A stretch of DNA of 7,517 bases from Fibrobacteres bacterium CG2_30_45_31. Its GTDB lineage: Bacteria > Fibrobacterota > Fibrobacteria > Fibrobacterales > Fibrobacteraceae. Both the position numbers and the translations under genes were made by a program. Within the stretch, counting starts at the first letter, position 1; each line of letters opens with the position of its first letter. The DNA lies in assembly GCA_001873075.1 (NCBI GenBank), contig MNYL01000155.1:1-7517 (forward strand), given 5' to 3'. Below are positions 1 to 6,758 of this stretch, piece by piece. Under the pieces are notes generated by a model that did no database searches, was not told where the DNA came from, and saw nothing but the letters and a program-made list of their open reading frames with translations.

Positions 1-6
1 CAATGA

Positions 7-1989
7 TTACTTCACAAGTATTTTACCTGTGAATAGACCTGCGGTACCTTGAGCCTGCATAATGTACATCCCTTGGGTGATATTTTTCACCGCAAAGGAA
101 TGTGTGCCGGCTTTGATCATTCCTTTGTGAAGAGTTGCTACACGATCCCCCTTCAAGTTGAAGAGGTTTACAGTAAGGTTACCACTTGCAGGAATTGTCA
201 TGTTCAAGGAACCGTTCATAAAATACATGTTGGAAACATTCAGATCCTTTGCAATAGAGGGGATAGATGCTTTAGTACCATCGAAGTAGGTTGTTACGCT
301 AATCGAAGCAGCCTCTGTCCCGGCGGGGCTGAAAACATCATATTCCGTATCGAAATTTTGAATAACAATACCATTATCGGTGGCGATGTTATCAATGTAG
401 ACTGTACCTGTGTAGGCTTCAGTAGCAACGAGAAATACCGCGGCGATTTGATTCAAATGAGCGGTGATGAGGGCAGAAGGATCATCATATTTGGCAATGT
501 TTGCAAGATCAAAGGTACATGTTGTCGTATCGCCCGCAATGACTGTACATTTTTGCGATTCGGACTGATACCAACCCCAGTTATCCGTGGCACCCGTTTG
601 GAAAACCAGCATGTAAGTAATGGATTGAGTACCGGAGTTGATAATATCAAAGGTCACGCTAGTGGCTCCGGTGAGATTGTAAGATTTGGTATAGCTGATT
701 TGAGCGTTCTCAGCACTATTGTCATAAGTCACCTGCATCCAAGCATTTTCACCCGTATGATCATCAATAACTACGTCCTTGAGCATGATGGCATCTTTGT
801 GTGCGTCATAGAGCGCGGTTAAAGCGGAAGCACTGCTGTCAATGCCCCAGACGGTACCGTCCGAACCGTAGAATGTTGGCGTTTCTCCATACATCATCCA
901 GGAAAGAGCTCCTGCATAACCGTTATCATAAGCAAAAGCATAAGCAGAATCAATAGTCATGCGACGGTCTTCACCGTTGGCATGGGCGTTAATGGAAGTT
1001 TGAGTCCAACTTGCCGCAGGAAATTCACCGATTACGAGAGGCTTACCGACATTCCAGTAGGAAGCCGCATGGTGAAACACACTTTGAATGTTGGTGTTCC
1101 ACTCTGGGTAATAGTGAACCTGATAGAAGTCAAGAGTACCGAGAGAATATTTATTTCCGTTTGAAGCCAAGAGAAGAGCATCGGTGTAATAGTTCGTGCC
1201 TGCAATATCGGAAGTCATGCCTGTGTTGGCACTACCGTTAGAAACTAGGTTGGCAGGGGCTTCTTTGTGGATTGCGTCTGCGACCATATTGATAACGCGC
1301 TGGACGTTTGCGATAGTGGTAAGAGTTGTGCCCCACCCTTCACCGAAGCCTGTAACCATGCCTTCTGGCTCATTGAAAACTTCCCAAGTGAGGAGCGCTG
1401 GGTGATTCTTGTACAACTTAACCAAAGGGACAACCGCGTTATTAATAAAAGCACGGGTATAACTAGTATCTTCAAGCATGAGACGATTTGCTTCATAGTT
1501 GAATCGGCTCCATCCAGCAACTGTATTGGGGGAATAAGCGGTATCTTTTGCCATATCAAAAGAAAGAAGGCAAATGGAAACCACCACGCCGTACTCTTCC
1601 GCAAGATCAAGAACCGTTTTCACGTTAGCGATAGTGCTCTCTTCAATCCCTGTAACCTTGTTGGTATTGCTATCGATAATTGGATCCATAGCGTTGTTGG
1701 TATAGAGCCACCAACGAGCGGTGTTACCACCCGCCGCACGAAGATCTTTGAACGTCTTTCGAACGAGGGTTTCATCCACATACAGGAGAGATCCTTTATA
1801 GCCTCCACGGCCCACATCTTGGCTGAATTTGAACCAAGCGATGTTCATTCCGGACAAAAAGATTTGTTTGCCACCATAGCAAAGCTTGGTGTTATCCGAG
1901 GTACAAATACTCATCTGATAACCATCGGCCGCAAAGAGTGAAGTACTCAAAGCGGCAGCCGCAAGTAGTATTTTTACGATTTTTTTCAT
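7..1989 (-). CDS. Secreted GH5 beta-mannanase-like glycoside hydrolase with C-terminal T9SS-type sorting domain
   Basis: A 660-residue secreted glycanase. Residues 1-20 or 21 form a signal peptide (MKKIVK, hydrophobic core, cleavage near LFA/ADG). The GH5 TIM barrel spans about 26-400: WEVFNEPEG gives the acid/base Glu207, VIGEFPA the nucleophile Glu322, with Arg92 (NTARWW) and His292 (QVHYYPEW) as further active-site residues. NEPEGM, the NYY/DFYQVHYY stretch, KPLVIGEF and YAGALSW recall GH5 subfamily 10 mannanases, so hydrolysis of beta-1,4-mannan is likely but inferred; a cellulase is the alternative. Residues about 402-570 look like a beta-sandwich, possibly carbohydrate binding. The last 80 residues (NLFNLKGDRVATL...AGTHSF...GMYIMQ...KILVK) resemble a type IX secretion sorting domain, as in Fibrobacter. 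Cys pairs 29/37 and 481/491 may form disulfides. The frame stays open upstream to a TTG at 2109, but only the ATG at 1989 has both a ribosome binding site and a signal peptide. It stands alone, divergent from the next gene. Confidence 0.93.
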   Translation of the reverse strand: MKKIVKILLAAAALSTSLFAADGYQMSICTSDNTKLCYGGKQIFLSGMNIAWFKFSQDVGRGGYKGSLLYVDETLVRKTFKDLRAAGGNTARWWLYTNNAMDPIIDSNTNKVTGIEESTIANVKTVLDLAEEYGVVVSICLLSFDMAKDTAYSPNTVAGWSRFNYEANRLMLEDTSYTRAFINNAVVPLVKLYKNHPALLTWEVFNEPEGMVTGFGEGWGTTLTTIANVQRVINMVADAIHKEAPANLVSNGSANTGMTSDIAGTNYYTDALLLASNGNKYSLGTLDFYQVHYYPEWNTNIQSVFHHAASYWNVGKPLVIGEFPAASWTQTSINAHANGEDRRMTIDSAYAFAYDNGYAGALSWMMYGETPTFYGSDGTVWGIDSSASALTALYDAHKDAIMLKDVVIDDHTGENAWMQVTYDNSAENAQISYTKSYNLTGATSVTFDIINSGTQSITYMLVFQTGATDNWGWYQSESQKCTVIAGDTTTCTFDLANIAKYDDPSALITAHLNQIAAVFLVATEAYTGTVYIDNIATDNGIVIQNFDTEYDVFSPAGTEAASISVTTYFDGTKASIPSIAKDLNVSNMYFMNGSLNMTIPASGNLTVNLFNLKGDRVATLHKGMIKAGTHSFAVKNITQGMYIMQAQGTAGLFTGKILVK

Positions 1990-1995
1990 GGATTT

Positions 1996-2002
1996 CTTCC
2001 TT
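1996..2002 (-). promoter_or_regulatory. Ribosome binding site fixing the GH5 start
   Basis: Minus-strand AAGGAAG lies 6 nt before the ATG at 1989-1987. It settles the start, because the reading frame continues 40 codons upstream to a TTG. Those extra residues are Lys/Arg-rich with no signal-peptide character and would bury the signal peptide. Confidence 0.8.
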
Positions 2003-2140
2003 ATTTGGATACGACTGAAAAGTAATTTTATTTTCTCATTTTTAGAAGCTTTCTTTAAAGTTTTCACAGGGAGCAGAGGATTACGAGTATTCTTCATGTT
2101 TTCATACAAACAACGGCTTTTTCCCCTATAAAATAAGATG

Positions 2141-2169
2141 TTTATCGCTTGCTGTTGTTCTCAATTCAA
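2141..2169 (-). promoter_or_regulatory. Candidate sigma70-type promoter for the GH5 gene
   Basis: On the minus strand TTGAAT (2169-2164) is followed after exactly 17 nt by GATAAA (2146-2141), each 4 of 6 to the consensus. Transcription would begin near 2134, about 145 nt before the start codon. In AT-rich DNA such pairs arise by chance, so this is tentative. Confidence 0.35.
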
Positions 2170-2180
2170 CGGATATATAA

Positions 2181-2196
2181 GTAAAATATTTTTTAC
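2181..2196. repeat. Short inverted repeat upstream of the GH5 promoter candidate
   Basis: GTAAAA (2181-2186) and TTTTAC (2191-2196) form a perfect 6-bp inverted repeat around a 4-nt centre, beginning 12 bp upstream of the putative -35 box of the GH5 gene. The position suits a regulator site, but both arms are low-complexity AT sequence, so chance occurrence is quite possible. Confidence 0.3.
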
Positions 2197-2362
2197 AAAG
2201 GAAAAATGGGGGCTTACAGTGAATAGAAAATAATTTGTTTCAGAATCTTGAATTTTGCTTTTTGCAGGCGTTTGAAAAATTATTTGTAGGTAACATCGCT
2301 TTTGAAATACCTATTATTGAGTGCAAACAGGGTTACGGTACTTTTGAATCTGAGGTTAAATT

Positions 2363-2983
2363 ATGGCAGAAACAAAAATTGCAATATTGCTTTTCGATAA
2401 GTTTGCGGCACTGGATGTAGTGGGCCCTTACGAGGTTCTTTCCAGGATGCCGGACTCCAAAGTTTATATGACCGCAGTCAAGCCAGGATATTACAAAGAT
2501 CCTAAAGGGTTACAGATCGGTGCCGATTATTCGTTACAGGACATAGCGCATCCGGATATTCTTTTGATTCCCGGTGGTTTTGGTATTGATGCGGTCTTGA
2601 ATGATTCTGAGATCCTCGCATGGATTCGTGAAGCGCATACCACAAGCCAATGGACGGTTTCTGTTTGTTCAGGTGCGCTACTTTTAGCGGCTTCCGGAAT
2701 ATTGAAAGGCTGCAGGGCGACCACACACTGGAATCGTAAAACGCAGTTGGCTCAGTACGGTGTGATTATTGAAAATGCGCGCTATGTAAAAGAAGGAAAA
2801 ATTATCACGGCAGCGGGGGTTTCAGCGGGCATCGATATGGCTTTGTACTTGTTGAGCCTCGCGGTGAATGAAAATTGTGCGAAGGCGATTCAGCTCGGCA
2901 TAGAATACGATCCGCAACCTCCTTTTGATTGCGGTTCACCGGAAAAAGCGCCTAAAGCGTTAGTCGATAAGATGCGAAAATGA
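2363..2983 (+). CDS. DJ-1/PfpI family protein, isonitrile hydratase-like
   Basis: A 206-residue class I glutamine amidotransferase-fold protein filling a whole DJ-1/PfpI domain, with no signal peptide, so presumably cytoplasmic. The nucleophile elbow VCSGALLL places Cys102 after the strand; Asp18 (ALDVVGPYEV), the ATTHW stretch (119-123), AGVSAGIDMAL (151-161) and the IEYDPQPPF ending match the isonitrile hydratase (InhA) branch, whose Pseudomonas enzyme uses Asp17, Cys101 and Thr102. Here Thr102 is replaced by Ser103, a conservative change. The InhA-type reaction is hydration of an isonitrile to an N-substituted formamide. Many relatives carry this annotation without a test, and the AraC-type regulators share the domain but add a helix-turn-helix absent here. 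It starts at ATG 2363 with GAGG 7 nt upstream. It converges on the SIMPL gene with 3 bp between stops and no visible terminator. Family confident, substrate uncertain. Confidence 0.88.
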   Translation: MAETKIAILLFDKFAALDVVGPYEVLSRMPDSKVYMTAVKPGYYKDPKGLQIGADYSLQDIAHPDILLIPGGFGIDAVLNDSEILAWIREAHTTSQWTVSVCSGALLLAASGILKGCRATTHWNRKTQLAQYGVIIENARYVKEGKIITAAGVSAGIDMALYLLSLAVNENCAKAIQLGIEYDPQPPFDCGSPEKAPKALVDKMRK

Positions 2984-2986
2984 AAT

Positions 2987-3736
2987 CTATTTTATCCCGA
3001 ATTGAAGCCTGATGGTAATCGTCGCCGTCTTCATCTTGGAATCCGTATTAAAAGATCCATCCCAGGAAAAATCTTCATTCGAATTCTGCGCGATAATCTG
3101 GAATACGCCCATATTCGCGTACTTCAGCGTGCCCAGTTTATAACCGGACATTTTTGCTATGGTCTCCGCGCGTTCTTTCGCATTTTTTGTCCCGATTTCT
3201 ATAAGCTTCATCTTCAGTTCAGAAAGTTTCGTGTAATAATATTGCGGTGGTTGCGAATAAAGTTCCACGCCACTATTAATCAGTTCCGTAATTTCACGGG
3301 AGAGCTGTTCTATTTTGTCCACCTCTTTGGACTCAATCGTTAAGTCCTGATTGAGGCGATATCCCTTAAATATCTGGGTCTGATTTCCGTTGTTATCAAT
3401 AACCATATCGTATTCCTTATTGATATTCACGGAAGAAAATTTGTAATCCTTTTCGGAGATGGACTTACTTTTTAAGAAACGGCGAATGGATTCCTGATCC
3501 GCAGAAAGTCGCGTATAAGCATCACGCATATTGGGGGCAATCTGAGAGAATGAACCCGACCACACAATCAGATCGGATTGAAAATTCACAGTGCCAAGTC
3601 CTGTCACATTAATCTGCTTCTCTTCCACATTGCGAAGAATGATGGCGTTGTATCCCGTAAATGCAGCAATCGCGACAACCAACAAAATCAATATCGTTTT
3701 TATGTTGTCTGTAATGACATTTTTAATCTTGTTCAT
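2987..3736 (-). CDS. SIMPL domain (DUF541, YggE/BP26-like) membrane-anchored protein
   Basis: A 249-residue protein with a short N-terminal cytoplasmic segment (1-13), one hydrophobic helix (about 14-34: TILILLVVAIAAF) and a periplasmic SIMPL domain over about 40-249. The domain opens with INVTGLGTVNFQSDLIVWSGSF and closes with TATITIRLQFGIK, both typical of the family; the helical NAKERAETIAKMSGYKLG segment (185-202) is another strong hallmark. Relatives include Escherichia coli YggE, linked to oxidative stress, and Brucella BP26, which forms ring-like oligomers. No enzymatic role is established. The helix lacks a clear cleavage site and probably stays as an anchor. ATG 3736 has AAGGAG 8 nt upstream. 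It follows ilvE by 45 bp on the same strand with no terminator between, so they are probably co-transcribed, though no functional link is obvious. Confidence 0.88.
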   Translation of the reverse strand: MNKIKNVITDNIKTILILLVVAIAAFTGYNAIILRNVEEKQINVTGLGTVNFQSDLIVWSGSFSQIAPNMRDAYTRLSADQESIRRFLKSKSISEKDYKFSSVNINKEYDMVIDNNGNQTQIFKGYRLNQDLTIESKEVDKIEQLSREITELINSGVELYSQPPQYYYTKLSELKMKLIEIGTKNAKERAETIAKMSGYKLGTLKYANMGVFQIIAQNSNEDFSWDGSFNTDSKMKTATITIRLQFGIK

Positions 3737-3781
3737 CCGTGAAACTCCTTAATAAAAACCAAACCCCATTAATGATAGCTT

Positions 3782-4846
3782 TTATTGCTTTACAAAATGG
3801 TTCCAGTGCCAGTGATCGGGAGATTTGCCGAGACGGATAGCTTCCAAGCGTTGTTTTAACCGGAACATGGTTGCATCAGGTTCTATATATGTTGAAAATA
3901 AGGATCCGTTAACACTGATTTCCTTAATCGGGGCAATGGTTGCTGCGGTGCCGATGCCAAAGGCCTCCACCCGTTCCCCGCTTTGAATCGCAGCGGTAAT
4001 TTCGGTAAAGGGTATGGGTCTTTCTTCTACAGACAAACTTTCGTCTGCGGCGATATGCAGCAAAGAATCCCGTGTCATCCCTGCAAGAATGGTTTCGATA
4101 AGACGGGGCGTTATGAATTTGTTCCCAATAATGAAGCCGACATTCATGGTTCCGCTTTCTTCGAGGAACTGATGGGTGGCTCCATCTGTCCAGAGGATTT
4201 GATCAAAGCCCTCGTCATGAGCCTCTTTGTAGGGATAGAAACTCACGCCATAATTTCCGCCGCATTTGGCAAATCCGGTGCCGCCGGGAAATGCCCGCGT
4301 ATATTTTTGTTCCACCTTCACCCGGAGAAATTTGGAATAGTATTTTCCGACAGGAGAACACACGATCATGAATCGGTAATGATCCGCAATTTGCACTCCC
4401 AATTTATCTTCGGTAGCGAACATAAAGGGGCGAATGTATAACGATGTACCTTCAGTGTCACTGACCCAATGGGCATCCAGTCTGATCAGCGAATCCAGGG
4501 CGTTCATAAAAAGTTCTAAGGGAACGATTGGCATACACATGCGTTCCAAAGAGTGATTGAATCGTGCCGCATGAGATTCCGGTCTGAAAATCGAAATCCG
4601 ATTATCGGAAAGACGATATGCTTTGAGTCCTTCAAAAACGGTTTGGCCATAATGCAACGCCGAAGTAAAAGGACTTAAGTGCATTGGACTGTAGGGAATA
4701 ATGCGGGCATCCTGCCATTCTCCGCACTTGAAATCGGCCACAAACATGTGGTCGGTGGGGATGCGCCCAAATTCCAGATGGGTGAAATCAATCGCTTTCC
4801 AGGCTTCTTGCGAGGACTTTTCAATTTGAATCGGGAGTGTTTTCAT
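3782..4846 (-). CDS. ilvE: Branched-chain amino acid aminotransferase (fold type IV PLP enzyme)
   Basis: A 354-residue full-length class IV aminotransferase of the longer, eukaryote-like BCAT type. It interconverts leucine, isoleucine or valine with their 2-oxo acids using glutamate/2-oxoglutarate, the last step of branched-chain synthesis or first of breakdown, in the cytoplasm. Signatures in order: ALHYGQTVFEGLKAYR (63-78), FRPESHAARF (87-96), SLYIRPFMFA (135-144), TGFAKCGGNYG with Schiff-base Lys194 (190-200), LEESGTMNVGF with cofactor-contacting Glu230, TPRLIETILAGMTRDSLL (246-263), EAFGIGTAATIAPI (294-307) and the closing LEAIRLGKSPDHWHW. GAGG lies 7 nt before the ATG. It is divergent from a MocR-type regulator across a 98-bp region with repeats, suggesting direct control by that regulator, and is followed by the SIMPL gene. 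Reaction confident; physiological direction unknown. Confidence 0.95.
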   Translation of the reverse strand: MKTLPIQIEKSSQEAWKAIDFTHLEFGRIPTDHMFVADFKCGEWQDARIIPYSPMHLSPFTSALHYGQTVFEGLKAYRLSDNRISIFRPESHAARFNHSLERMCMPIVPLELFMNALDSLIRLDAHWVSDTEGTSLYIRPFMFATEDKLGVQIADHYRFMIVCSPVGKYYSKFLRVKVEQKYTRAFPGGTGFAKCGGNYGVSFYPYKEAHDEGFDQILWTDGATHQFLEESGTMNVGFIIGNKFITPRLIETILAGMTRDSLLHIAADESLSVEERPIPFTEITAAIQSGERVEAFGIGTAATIAPIKEISVNGSLFSTYIEPDATMFRLKQRLEAIRLGKSPDHWHWNHFVKQ

Positions 4847-4867
4847 GAGTGAACCTCTTTTTTACCT

Positions 4868-4915
4868 AAGATAATGACTTTGTACTAACCAAAACAGATG
4901 CAGTTTTATTATCTT
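4868..4915. repeat. Perfect 8-bp inverted repeat in the ilvE/mocR spacer
   Basis: AAGATAAT (4868-4875) and ATTATCTT (4908-4915) are exact reverse complements 32 bp apart. Each arm contains GATAAT reading into the spacer from its own side, so the arms could be paired -10 elements or regulator half-sites. The right arm ends 3 bp before the second direct-repeat copy. Confidence 0.45.
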
Positions 4916-4929
4916 CGACCAGAACAGAT
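4888..4929. promoter_or_regulatory. Direct-repeat operator candidate for the MocR-type regulator
   Basis: ACCAAAACAGAT (4888-4899) and ACCAGAACAGAT (4918-4929) match at 11 of 12 positions, 30 bp apart start to start, close to three helical turns, so both lie on one DNA face. MocR-family regulators such as Bacillus GabR bind paired direct repeats (GabR: ATACCA copies about 34 bp apart) between divergent genes. The arrangement fits autoregulation plus ilvE control. Binding is inferred. Confidence 0.55.
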
Positions 4930-4944
4930 TTTCGGGAGATTCAG

Positions 4945-6363
4945 ATGCTTCATTCCTTTTTGTACCGTGAAATTGCAAAAAATATAGAGCGCAAAATTGA
5001 AACCGGAGTATTCAAGGCGGGTGAAAAGTTACCCTCTATCCGCACGATTTGTCGCGAACAGGGTGTCAGCATGAGTACGGCTCTGGAAGCCTATTATTCT
5101 CTTGAAGGCAAAGGATTAGTGGCATCGTACCCGAAATCGGGCTATTATGTGTGTCAGAAAAGAAGAGATATTGCCAAACCGAATGTCAGTACGCCGGGGC
5201 ATCTCCAAAATGCAGATGCAACGCACAATCTCGTTTCTAAAGTATTTTCCGAATTCGATTTTGAAAAAACAATTCTTTTTTCTGTGGGGGTTCCTTCACA
5301 GGAATATCTTCCCTTGGCAAGGCTCAACAAGGAGTTGCACAAGGCCATTCTCACCCTTCCCGGGAACGGCACTCAGTACGAATCCGTTCAGGGGAATCCG
5401 AAACTCCGCAGACAGCTCGCTTTGCAAAGTATGCACTGGAATGGGAATCTCACAGAAGAAGATCTTGTCATCACTTCTGGATGCATGGATGCGATTGGCC
5501 TTTGCCTTATGGCGGTTCTTAAACCAGGGGATAGTATCGCTATTGAAAGTCCCGTGTATTTTGGCTTGTTGCAACTCGCGAAAGGGCTTGGACTCAACGT
5601 TATTGAACTTTCGACGGATGCTCAGACGGGTATAGATGTGGATGCACTGAAACGCCTCGCCAAAAGCGGAAAAATAAAAGCCTGTTGTCTTATCAGTAAT
5701 TTCAACAATCCTTTGGGAAGCAGCATTCCTTCCGAGAGCAAAAAAGAAATTGTGGAATGGATGGCAAAATACAACGTTGTCATCATTGAAGATGATTTAT
5801 ATGGAGACCTCTACTTTGAGAGCAGGCGTCCCCTTTGCTGCAAAACGTTCGACGTCAGCGGAAATGTATTGTGGTGTGGCAGTGTTTCTAAAACACTCGC
5901 TCCCGGGTACAGAGTTGGCTGGGTGGCTCCTGGAAAATATAAGGAACAGATTCTCCAGCAAAAGTTGATCAATTCTGTATCGGCTGTCACGTTGCAGCAG
6001 GAAGCCGTTGCCACTTTTTTTGAAAGCGGTCGTTACGAAAATCATCTCCGCAAGCTGAGAAATACTTTGTGCACAAATAGCCTTAAAATGATAGATAGCA
6101 TTGTGCGTCATTTTCCCGAAGACACAAGGCTCAGCACTCCGAAAGGCGGTTTTATGATCTGGGTCGAACTCAATAAAAACTGCAACACATCGAAGCTATT
6201 TGACATTCTCATGGAACAACACATCAGCATTGCTCCCGGTCGCATGTTCACTTTACAAAATCAATACCAGAACTGTATGCGACTGAGTTTCGGACTGGTA
6301 TGGAATAAGAAAATAGAAGACGCCATTGCTGTGATTGGGAAAGAACTGAAACGGGGACAATAA
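4945..6363 (+). CDS. MocR/GabR-family transcriptional regulator (GntR winged helix fused to aminotransferase-like domain)
   Basis: A 472-residue, full-length MocR-type protein. Residues 5-70 are a GntR winged helix: KLPSIRTICREQGVSMSTALEAYYSLEGKGLV, then a wing ending KSGYYV. After a linker of about 40 residues comes a fold type I aminotransferase domain (about 108-470). PLP ligands are all present: Lys316 in GSVSKTLAPGYRVGWV for the Schiff base, Asp283 and Tyr286 in IIEDDLYG, Asn255 in NFNNPLG, and Arg446 in MRLSFG for an amino acid carboxylate. An intact pocket suggests it senses PLP or a PLP-amino acid adduct, as GabR does with GABA, rather than acting mainly as an enzyme. ATG 4945 has GGGAG 6 nt upstream. 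Its divergent placement with ilvE, over a direct repeat, suggests that it represses itself and activates or represses ilvE. The effector is unknown; a branched-chain amino acid is the natural guess. An intrinsic terminator follows 25 bp after the stop. Confidence 0.93.
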   Translation: MLHSFLYREIAKNIERKIETGVFKAGEKLPSIRTICREQGVSMSTALEAYYSLEGKGLVASYPKSGYYVCQKRRDIAKPNVSTPGHLQNADATHNLVSKVFSEFDFEKTILFSVGVPSQEYLPLARLNKELHKAILTLPGNGTQYESVQGNPKLRRQLALQSMHWNGNLTEEDLVITSGCMDAIGLCLMAVLKPGDSIAIESPVYFGLLQLAKGLGLNVIELSTDAQTGIDVDALKRLAKSGKIKACCLISNFNNPLGSSIPSESKKEIVEWMAKYNVVIIEDDLYGDLYFESRRPLCCKTFDVSGNVLWCGSVSKTLAPGYRVGWVAPGKYKEQILQQKLINSVSAVTLQQEAVATFFESGRYENHLRKLRNTLCTNSLKMIDSIVRHFPEDTRLSTPKGGFMIWVELNKNCNTSKLFDILMEQHISIAPGRMFTLQNQYQNCMRLSFGLVWNKKIEDAIAVIGKELKRGQ

Positions 6364-6388
6364 GGTTTTCAAAATAATCGTCAACCAT

Positions 6389-6420
6389 GAACTCGTCATT
6401 ATTTGCCGAGTTCTTTTTTT
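6389..6420 (+). terminator. Intrinsic terminator of the MocR-type gene
   Basis: GAACTCG (6389-6395) and CGAGTTC (6407-6413) form a perfect 7-bp stem with an 11-nt loop, followed immediately by seven T (6414-6420) and then ATTTTC. It lies 25 bp past the stop codon. Stem plus T-run is the classical Rho-independent arrangement. Confidence 0.85.
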
Positions 6421-6446
6421 ATTTTCATTCCTGTTCTGAAAAGAAT

Positions 6447-6471
6447 TTCGCAGAGCGCGTCCCTCTGCGAA
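6447..6471. repeat. Perfect 9-bp hairpin
   Basis: TTCGCAGAG (6447-6455) pairs perfectly with CTCTGCGAA (6463-6471) around a 7-nt loop. No T-run follows on the plus strand; on the minus strand ATTCTTTTC follows, a poor terminator tail. It could be a second transcription stop behind the MocR gene, an RNA 3-prime end, or a protein site. Confidence 0.6.
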
Positions 6472-6472
6472 G

Positions 6473-6614
6473 GGCTTCCTATAAAAAAGATTCAAATGAG
6501 TAGAAAAAAATTAAAACGAAATATTTAAAATCCTTTATTCGTCAAACTTCATCTGGAAATTGGTTGCCGTTCGGTAACAAATAAACTAACGGGCCCTAAA
6601 ATAAATAGGAAGCC
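6473..6614. ncRNA. Candidate structured RNA closed by a long-range 10-bp stem
   Basis: GGCTTCCTAT (6473-6482) and ATAGGAAGCC (6605-6614) are perfect reverse complements 122 nt apart, so a transcript could close a P1-like stem. Inside are ACGAA/TTCGT (6516-6520 with 6538-6542) and GTTGCC-GTTC-GGTAAC (6563-6578, one G-T pair), which would give a branched fold. The interior is otherwise A-rich and I recognise no known riboswitch or sRNA family. No promoter was identified. Chance pairing in AT-rich DNA remains a real alternative. Confidence 0.22.
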
Positions 6615-6758
6615 GACAATACCTTGGATATAAAAGAAATTTCTACGCGCAGTTTATTTTATGTGTATTCAGTTTCCGCATTTTTATGCTTTCATCGAAC
6701 GGAAATTAATTCCCTATTGCATTTAAAACTGAAAAATAAAAATCAGAAAATTTGAAAA

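Larger units (their letters stand above)
1990..2362. other. Divergent intergenic region between the GH5 and DJ-1/PfpI genes
   Basis: A 373-bp AT-rich spacer between divergent starts. The left part would be a GH5 leader of roughly 145 nt if the promoter at 2141-2169 is right. The right part leads to the DJ-1/PfpI gene, whose ribosome binding site is GAGG at 2352-2355, 7 nt from its ATG. I could not find a convincing -35/-10 pair for the rightward gene. No credible gene is contained: the open frame at 2235-2420 has no ribosome binding site and overlaps the DJ-1/PfpI start out of frame. Confidence 0.6.
4847..4944. promoter_or_regulatory. ilvE / mocR-type divergent promoter region
   Basis: A 98-bp spacer that must hold the start signals for both genes. 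The rightward gene has GGGAG at 4934-4938, 6 nt before its ATG; the leftward gene has GAGG (minus strand, 4857-4854). GATAAT hexamers resembling -10 boxes occur on the plus strand at 4870-4875 and on the minus strand at 4913-4908, inside the arms of an inverted repeat, but neither has a good -35 at the right distance. The core is taken up by the repeats listed separately. Confidence 0.6.

Noticed and set aside
49..822. 257-codon open frame on the plus strand, antisense to the GH5 gene
   Set aside because: It lies wholly inside a convincing GH5 coding region, has no ribosome binding site, and its Cys-rich translation shows no recognisable domain; it is a codon-bias shadow.
1267..1941. 224-codon plus-strand open frame antisense to the GH5 catalytic domain
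   Set aside because: Shadow of the GH5 gene: no start signal and no domain pattern.
1990..2109. 40-codon N-terminal extension of the GH5 frame from a TTG
   Set aside because: No ribosome binding site at the TTG, very basic low-complexity sequence, and it would place the signal peptide internally; ATG 1989 with AAGGAAG is far better.
2235..2420. 61-codon plus-strand open frame before the DJ-1/PfpI gene
   Set aside because: Overlaps the real start out of frame, lacks a ribosome binding site and has no recognisable features.
3737..3781. Possible terminator between ilvE and the SIMPL gene
   Set aside because: There is a short T-run on the minus strand but no hairpin before it; read-through is more likely.
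3983..4441. 152-codon plus-strand open frame inside ilvE
   Set aside because: Antisense shadow of a fully conserved aminotransferase.
6253..6495. 80-codon minus-strand open frame across the end of the MocR gene and its terminator
   Set aside because: Runs through a terminator hairpin and the conserved C-terminus of the regulator; no start signal or domain.
6589..6600. GGGCCC palindrome at 6591-6596
   Set aside because: A 6-bp palindrome is expected by chance and has no supporting context.
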